Shown: positions 54,201-63,200 of the stretch, in pieces | Layout of the letters: every line of letters starts with the position of its first letter | Position numbering within the stretch: position 1 is the first letter of the stretch | Source: Mactra quadrangularis | Taxonomy: Eukaryota; Mollusca; Bivalvia; Venerida; Mactridae | Direction: 5' to 3' | Assembly (NCBI GenBank): GCA_025267735.1 | Contig: CM046309.1 | Coordinates: forward strand, 59,213,319 to 59,277,318 | DNA: 64,000 nt | The notes under the pieces: generated by a model | Told to the model about the DNA's origin: nothing | Seen by the model: the letters and a program-made list of their open reading frames with translations, nothing else | The model's database searches: none | Made by a program: the position numbers and the translations under genes

Positions 54201-57200
54201 TTATTAAACATGTAATTTGGAGTGCAGAAACTGTTTTCATAGTCAAAAGCTAGGGATACAGACTTGTAGTTTTTAAAGCTGGTGAAAATCGTCACATTTT
54301 TTGTTGGGTCTCCCTATGATTAACTTGTTATATGTGTAAAAATACCAAGGTAAAGTTATTAAAGTTGATGTATTTGCATTCATTGAAGTATTGTGAATTT
54401 TATTAAACAACACTTATGAAAATTATTTGATTAAGTAATTCATTTCAACATTTTAAAGACATATACCCCTTCCAATTTATAGTGTGATTCTTACTCATAA
54501 CTCAATTTTCAAAAAAATGTTATAAAAAAATTATTTGACGGTAAAAAGTTAAAAAATTTTGCCAGTGAATCTAGCTTGTGATGCTGATTATATAGAAAGC
54601 AGCAAAAAGTTTATTCCTTGATATGTGTATTATGGGTATTCTACCTTAATTACAATTACCATTGTTTTCACACAGTAATTAATTGACAATTAATTGTTCA
54701 AAGCAATTAATTGGCCCCATCCCTGCCTACTGTCAACATTCTCGACCTGAATCTACTAGCAGACATCTTTATTCATCAGAATCTGCGACAGAATCTTGGA
54801 CTAATGAAATTTGGATAATTCAATTATTTATTTTACTGCGTTTAACGCCATGTCAACACATTTTAGGTCATTTTATGGCGTCCAGCACACCTAACCTAGC
54901 TTTCCTGGATCTAAATAAACAGATTGAAATGCTACAGACAGCTACTAATGCCAGAGCTTGACATTAACTTTTGACATAGGTTGCCAGAATGGAAAGTCAG
55001 CTATATTTTTATCTTGCCCAAACCATACCTTAAATAGCAGAAACAAATTGCTCGAAACCAAATATAGGTCATCAGGAGCAATAGGGTGACATTTAACGTC
55101 AAGCACTGAATGTATGTTATAAAACCATCTTACCGTCAGCATGTATCTGACAATCTGTTCCGTGATATTTTTTAAGTACACAAGCAGATTCAGTGAACCA
55201 TTCAAACGTATAGAAACATCTATCATCAGATTTGTCTTTTAAAACTGGAGCACTCTCCGATTCTCCTGAAAACATACAAAAAGAACTATTATATACTTAC
55301 AAGACAGTGGGTTAATTAACATAGTTGAACAAAAACAAATCTTTAAAAAAGATATTCGGCGCTCTGCTGGGTTCATTTTCAACGGTTTGAAGTATAAATG
55401 TTGGTCATGCAGGGCGTACATGAATTAACTATGGGTCAAATGCAGTTTGTCAGTAATTGCAATTCAGCCTCAACTGACAATTTTTGTACGCATATATTGC
55501 CACTTCGCTGATTAGTCAATTTGGAAAATCTGTCCCATTCTAAAATTAAAAACATCTTTAATAACAATGCCATGGATATTCGATGAAAAATCACTTCTTT
55601 CCAGAATGACCAAACGATTTATGTTACTTTTCTGGCGAACATAAAACAATTTGATAGAAATGTTCAATGGCAGCCTACATATGACAAAATGAAAACCCAT
55701 TCAGGGCGTGCGCTGAGTCATATTTTCGCAGTTTAGTTATACCGCAAGTTATACCATGACGAATGTGTGATCAATTAGCATAGTGAGTCACTCATTAAAC
55801 ACAGAGAAAATAGTCAGCAGCTACTGTACTTGCTTTGCACCTGTTTATCACAAATAGCCAATGGTGTCATGTGATTGATCTATTTCTTTATACTGTAAAG
55901 GATTTTTATTGGACAAACAGCCACTGTAGAGCAAATTGTATTGGTTGAAATATAGGTCAAAAGTTGGCTAAGACAGCTGCGCTGAAAAACCCACTATTAC
56001 TACCATTTTCGTAAACAGACATCTTAAAGACTGTGGCTTTGTTATTATAGGACCTCCTGACATTACACATGAGGTCAAGTTTAGATGACCTTTGAGTTGA
56101 CCAATCAATGTGTAGCTTTAATCTAAAAGTAAGGGGTTAGGATGACCCTTAACAAACTACAGTAAAGTAATTAAGACCACCTTTGTTATTTTAAAATCAT
56201 GCGATTTTTGACAATTTTTAAGACCCAAATGCTTAATTTGTGAACAAAAGGGTCTCTATAATAAGACCATTTTGCTATAAAAAACTTTTGCTGTACTTAA
56301 TAGCAAAACTTTACTGTATTAACTTAGTTATTCTAGGGGATTGGATGAAAAATCTAATAAAATAATTAAAAACAGGGATACGATGAAAAATCTATAATAA
56401 ATAAAAACAACACTGTTGCTATGAAAACCAAACACATACCTTGTTTACAATAAAAGTTTATAGTAGATGAAATCCTCGTAGAACCTTTACATATATCTCC
56501 GTTAGTGTAAGTGATCTGTGTACTGTTTGTTATATTGTTATATATAGGTGACGTCTCGTATCGACCTAGATTTACTGTTGATTGACCCTCTGTAAATAAA
56601 ACATGAAAACACTGTGTCAATCCTAACTACTTAAGTTTTGCGGATCAAAATGTATTTTATAAAATGTGTGTTTTCTTGAAATATCAGAACAAAGCACAAA
56701 CATCAAATTATATCGTACAAGATATATAATGTGGAAACCACATTAAAGCTGGATTTTCATCAAGATCTGACCATAAATGACAGAGATAGCCAACATATTA
56801 AAAACATTAACACAAAAATTACTAAGGGAAATAATCCATAATAAAGCCAGGTAGAGTTGCAGTTACTTTCTAATTCTAATCATCACATGGTATGTTATCA
56901 TTATATAAAGTTTCATAAAGATCTTACAATAAATGGCAAAACTATATGGTAAAGAAAAAACAGTGCAATTGTTAACAACGCCTGACGACTGCCCACCCGC
57001 CCAAATTCCCACCAGCCAGCCAGGGTTTCGCCAAACTGTAAGCCAAAATTTTTCTTGAAAAATCCAGCTAAAAATTAAAGTAAAAGTGAAAGGTTACCAC
57101 GGTAACATATAGCAGCACCAGGGTCACATCTAGATGCACCTTCTGTCTGTATGATATTATGACATATATTTATATAATATATCCCAGTACCATATTTATC

Positions 57201-60200
57201 ATTATTCTCATGTAAAGCTTCCCAATTGTCACCTGAAATTATACAAGAAAGGTAATGTGGAAACCACAAAAAAGCTGCATTTTAAAAAATTTAACGCAAA
57301 AATTACAATGGGAAATAATCCATAATTAAGCCAGGTAGAGTTGTGGTTACTGTCTAATTCTGTTCATCACATGGTATGTTATCATTTTATGAGGTATGTT
57401 ATCATTGTATGAAGTTTCATTAAGATCTGACAAAAATGGCAGAGATAAATGCTAAATTGAAAACTTTAACGCATTGTTTACGACACCATATGCCCGCCTG
57501 CCCACCTAACCGCCTGTGTTTCATCAAACTATTAGCCGAATTTTTTCGTTGAAAAATCCGGCTAAAAATATCCATAATATGAAAAAACATGTCATGAAAT
57601 AGTAGACAAAAAAGGTAAAATAATGTGTATTAACATTTGGTGATTTTTAAATCAAAATTGCTTTAAACTCATATAAGACCATTTTGCTTTTAAGAACAAA
57701 TTTTTCAATGATCCTTACCTAAGGAGGTTATACTCTTCCATTGAAATTTACCAATAATGTCAATTTTCTTCCATTATTAAGGTATAAGAAGAAGTCGACT
57801 GCCTTGTGAAAGGGTAGGTGAGTACTGGTTATAGACAAGCAAGGTTAGGTGAGCTAGTCTCCATAAAATAACCCTAATTTTTGTTGACAAAATTTTAAAC
57901 ACAGTAAAAGAAAAATTGATGATCCTTAGAGTTAAAAATTGTCCATATAAATATTTACCTGTATTTCTAACTAATGAAGACATATCATATCTTGCACCAT
58001 TATAATTAACTCTACAAGATTCGTCCCGAGGGTGATCTAAACAAGCAAATCTCGTCTTCCAGTCAAAGAAATAAGAACAATCGTTCTCTCGTATAAATTC
58101 TGGTTGTCCATTAACTGTAAATAAAAACATTAAAGTTTAAATGATGAAACTATATTGAACTTTACATCCAACCTTATAAGGAGAAATTATTGAAACCATT
58201 CTATACATTTATGATGTTAACTTACTAACTTGAAACAAGTTCTTACAACTTAAATTTATCACTTTCAAGTCCACTTCCTGGTCCCCTAGTACTGAGCTAG
58301 TAGGATAAAGTTTCTTGCTCAAGGAAATAATAGGGTAAGTTTTGGATGGGATTTGAACCAACACAGGGCTGGCTATCCAATGATCACCAGAGCTGGCTAT
58401 CCAATGATTACCAGAGCTGGCTATCCAATGATTACCAGAGCTGGCCATCCAATGATTACCAGAGCTGACCATCCAACGATTACCAGAGCTGACTATCCAA
58501 CGATTACCAGAGCTGACTATCCAATGATTACCAGAGCTGGCTATCCAGTGATCACCAGTGCTGGCTATCCAATGATTACCAGTGCTGGCTATCCAATGAT
58601 CACCAGAGCTGGCTATCTAATGATTACCAGAGCTGGCTATCCAATGATTACTAGTATTTATGATGTATAAATCTCTACACTTAGATGCACAACTCATCAC
58701 ATCTGTTGGTGATAAAGCTTCACTAAAGAAATAGTTTGGTTTTCACGAGCTCAAAAGAATTCAGAAAATATTGTGCTTGTTATAACAGACAATCTGTTTT
58801 AATTGCTATTTACAGTCCATTCGCGTTCGCTCGAAATCGGACGGGACTTCAAAAAATGCTCGAGCGAACGCGATCTCGAGTTAACGTATAACAGATCCGC
58901 CATCTTGGGGTTTTTTGTAATTTTTCTACATCGTGATATTCACTTTAAAGGCGTCGTCTCATTCGGAACAACCTCGGCGATCTTCTACGCATATAAACCT
59001 CGAAAAACATAAGGTGAAAAAGTAGATCTAGGAATTTTGGTTTCTGCGGTAATATAGTCTGAACTACACAGAAATACGACTCGTGAGATATTGTACGAAT
59101 GAAACGATGTGATAAAGCGTGAAACAATGTTATTATAAAATGTTGACATAAAAGTGACTTGGTTGTAATCCTTCTACGTCTGATTTCCGAGGTATATCTT
59201 CGTAGATGATCGCCGAGGTTGTTCCGAATGGCGTCGTCTCACGCTGTCACAATATTAGATGTTAATGTAGATTTGAGTTTGAATAAAAGATGTGTAATAA
59301 TTCAATGGTGTTATTTTTCCTAATTTTAAATGTGTTCTTGTTAAGTGCATTTAACATAACATAAAATTGTTCATTTTGTTAAATTTGATGATGTCAATAT
59401 CCTCAAAAACCTTTCTTTGTTTTATGTAGTATACATATACATGCACATGCTATCGTCCTTGTTGTGAATAAAACTTTACTTATATGTATGCGATTTTTTG
59501 TGAAGAATGTGTAATTTTATCTGGAATTAAAATATAAAAAATACACATTTTGTTCAATCTTGCTTTTATTTAACTAACATTTCTCGACGTACGACGTACT
59601 GTCATAAGGTTCGATTTAATATGCTGTACCAGTACAGGTAGGTAAGATGTAAAATTCAGTTAATTACACGTTTAAATTAAACCAGATTAAACAGATCTTG
59701 GCTTCTACATTATCACAGTTTGATTTAATTTGATAAGTTTTCAATGGCGAGGGACACGTCAAACAAAAGGCTATTCATCGGATAATGATACCTGGCCGTG
59801 AAAGGTGCGAAAATTGTCAAAAATCAATACTTTGAGCCAGCGCGTAATTTTCAAGTGATTTTATCATTGACGGGACTCGAAATCCAGCTCGAGTTAACGT
59901 AAAATACGAGTCAACGCATTTTGAGTTATCGCATCTTTTTTAAATGAACTTTAGAGTAAATTCGATCGGGACCAAGATACGATCTCGAGCGAAACCGTAA
60001 TTACGAGCGAACGCGTTTTGAGCGAACGCGAATGGACTGTATATAGACTACTCTCATATATACAGAGAACTATTTGCAGACTCTTTGCCTAAAGATTCAT
60101 GCGTCTAAAATTATAGTAGATATATTTGTTTGATCTGATATATCCCAAAAAAATATATAATTCTTAAAACCTGCTACGACAGAAAAAGCCTTAATTTGAG

Positions 60201-63200
60201 TTTTTAACAGTTTTAACATATTGACCGCCCAAGTTAATCATTTATATTTCTCATGTATCTTGGATTAAGCAAATAAAATTTATATTCTGTTCTGTTCTAT
60301 TACATAATAAGTTAAGAATCAGTGGTAGGAGGGAGAAAGATCATAGAAATCATAAATTTATGACAGAAATACTAACCAATATTAGGATCACATATAAAAT
60401 TAATAATTGTTTGTCTCTGAAAGTTATTGTGACTACACAGTTCACCTCCCTTGTATGTCAGAGTCAATTCTCCATCAGCATAACTGTAAGTAAATATAAC
60501 ATATAATATAATTATAGGCATGGCCTATTGATGGAAAAGACATGCAATGTAGAGAAGTAATTAGTAAGACATCAGGGCCATATATTTGATAAACAATTAG
60601 ATCTCCATTTCGCCGATGTCTGCTTCATTTCGCTTCATTGCATGTTTTAGTCATACAGTCATTACGTCCCACAATGCAATGATTGGTAAGCACAGGAACC
60701 AGAAGGGTTCAAAATGTGCAAATTTAGTTGAAATGAGGGTATGTTGTCTCCCTTTCATATGATTTTAAGAAGGACCAAAGGGAGGTAACTAGAAACCAGT
60801 AGCCTGTTCAATTAACCTAAGCGCTCCGTAATGATACATAATTTTATGTCCGAGATTATTTGCAGCAAAAAGCCAAGGAGTTCCGAATGTATTGTTACGG
60901 AACGTTTTGAAATGTTTGGGGTAATTGAACAGGCTACAGAAGTGATCAACACAAAATTCAATTTGGACAGTATACACAAATTAATCCGCTGAAAATCTCA
61001 TGATACCTAAAAGTGGAAAAGACATTCATCTTTTACATATAAATACAGTTAAGTTTCACTATAAAGACTAGGGGTGTAACAATATGGTAAAAAACGTATT
61101 GCAATATATTGCAATAAACAAAACCCGTATTGCAATATATTGCAATACGTACTGGTTTTTTGGGGTAGACATGCAAAGCACGAATTAATGCATGGTCATC
61201 GCTTTAATTGGATCAGCATAACATGCATAGGTGTATTTTCTAATGATCTTTATTTAAATGTTTCAATTACTTGTGTAAAATGGTCTATGTGTTAGAAAAA
61301 TGAGTACTTTGAAACAGACTTTTGAAGATGTTTTTTTTCTCTCATTTGACTAGATGTTTATCTTGTTAGGCACAGTAAGATGATTGCAAGTATTCAACAC
61401 ATTTTAATACTAATTTAAACATTTAACTTTTAGATTTTGTTCAAAATAAACAGTGTGACATATAACTACAAAAACAGGTTTAAGGAAAAAGGAACCGGTT
61501 GCAATATTAACCGCTATATCCGTTAACCGTTACACTCCTAATAAAGACCACCTTGGTTAAATAATGGTTTCTAGAGCTCCATTCTCTTGATAAACAGATT
61601 TCTATTGATTAATACAGTCTACAAAATTAGTGGGTGCCCAGTCGCCGGGGACAACAAATTTCTAGTTTGGGCAATCCAAAATATTTTTCGGCAACCAAAT
61701 TCCTACTAAACAAGATAAAGTGCTAGCTACTCAAATGACTTATTCGGACAAACACTTTCATATCCAAATTTGGTACACTGTTAATATTACTTGCACAATT
61801 ATAAAATTTCGATTGATAATCATTTAAACAAAAAAGTTATCAACAGAAATGCCCATAAAACGTCTGGTAATAGAAATGTTCATGAATTTCCATATAGTAA
61901 AAACTTCTGTATTTATTCACTTATTTTTGTTATTACATGAATTCCTGAATTCTTCTCCATTAACAAGTGATTCGTGATTCGATTCGTAAATCGCTACACA
62001 TGGATCGTGGTTCCGATCGGATCGCCACTAGCTCAACGATCCGCAGCCCTATTAGTTACTGGATTTTTTTTGGACTAATTGCCTGTAGTTACAAACATAG
62101 TTCGTATTAAGGAAATTCTCCCTTAAGAGTCTTAATTCAAGAGTTACTTACGTGAGTGTGGTATGATATGTTGAACCCATACGTTTACCAAAATGAGGAT
62201 TTCCTTGTAAAGTTTGACAAGCAGGTACATGTCCTACATGGTCATCATCAGGACAAGGTAGCGTTAACTCTTCACAAACATTCAGGTAGAAATCATAAAC
62301 AGTATTCTTAGATGAACTTGGGTCTGTGTACCTTACATGATACGGTTCATCTGTAGAATAAAATATTCATGTCTTGTATAAAGAATAATCATCATCATCA
62401 TTACCAACCTCAATGTACATAATCATCATTATCACTAAAATCATAATCACCATCACTACCACTTGACCACCACCATCATCATCATCAACATCATCACCAA
62501 TCTCAACAATTTAACTACAATGTACATCATCATTGTCATCGTTATCAACATCATCATCACCACCTCCACCACCACCATCATCATCAACAACATCATCATC
62601 ACCATCATTACCAACACCAACAACATAATCATCAACATTACAATCAGTACCATCATCAGCAGCAACATTGTCATCACCATCACTACCACCATCACCATCA
62701 TCATCAACAATATCATCATCATCATCAACAAATTATCATCATCATCATGTTTTTAAATAGTCTGTTAACTGAATATCAACACTCATATAAAACAGCCACA
62801 ACATTCATTTGATTCCCCGTTAAAATGTGACCAACTAAGCCATGGCAAACAAAATGGGCAGGGCTCATCAGGAGGTTGATGTTTTAAAGTTACCATGTCT
62901 GCATGGGTAGGAGCAAAATAAAGCAGGGTGGAGAGAAAAGGGGCAGGTTGCAGTGACCTGCTTTTCTGGTTTAGAATAATCATAATACAAAATTTAATAC
63001 ACTATTTACATAAAGCTTACCTTTAGGTTTTCTTAAAGGTCGGAGGTCAATATCTATATCAGCATCAGTTTTAGTTAATACACATGAATTATTTGATAGT
63101 TTAGTCTCAGGACAAGCATATTCTGTCTGCCATTCTATTACATACTGACAATCAAAACTTGATAAAACTATTGGGTCTTTATTCTGTAAATAGTAAGATA

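Noticed and set aside
58353..58670. Plus-strand frame with A-G-Y-P-M-I-T-R repeats
   Set aside because: 24-bp expansion of a SINE; frame stays open only because 24 is divisible by 3.
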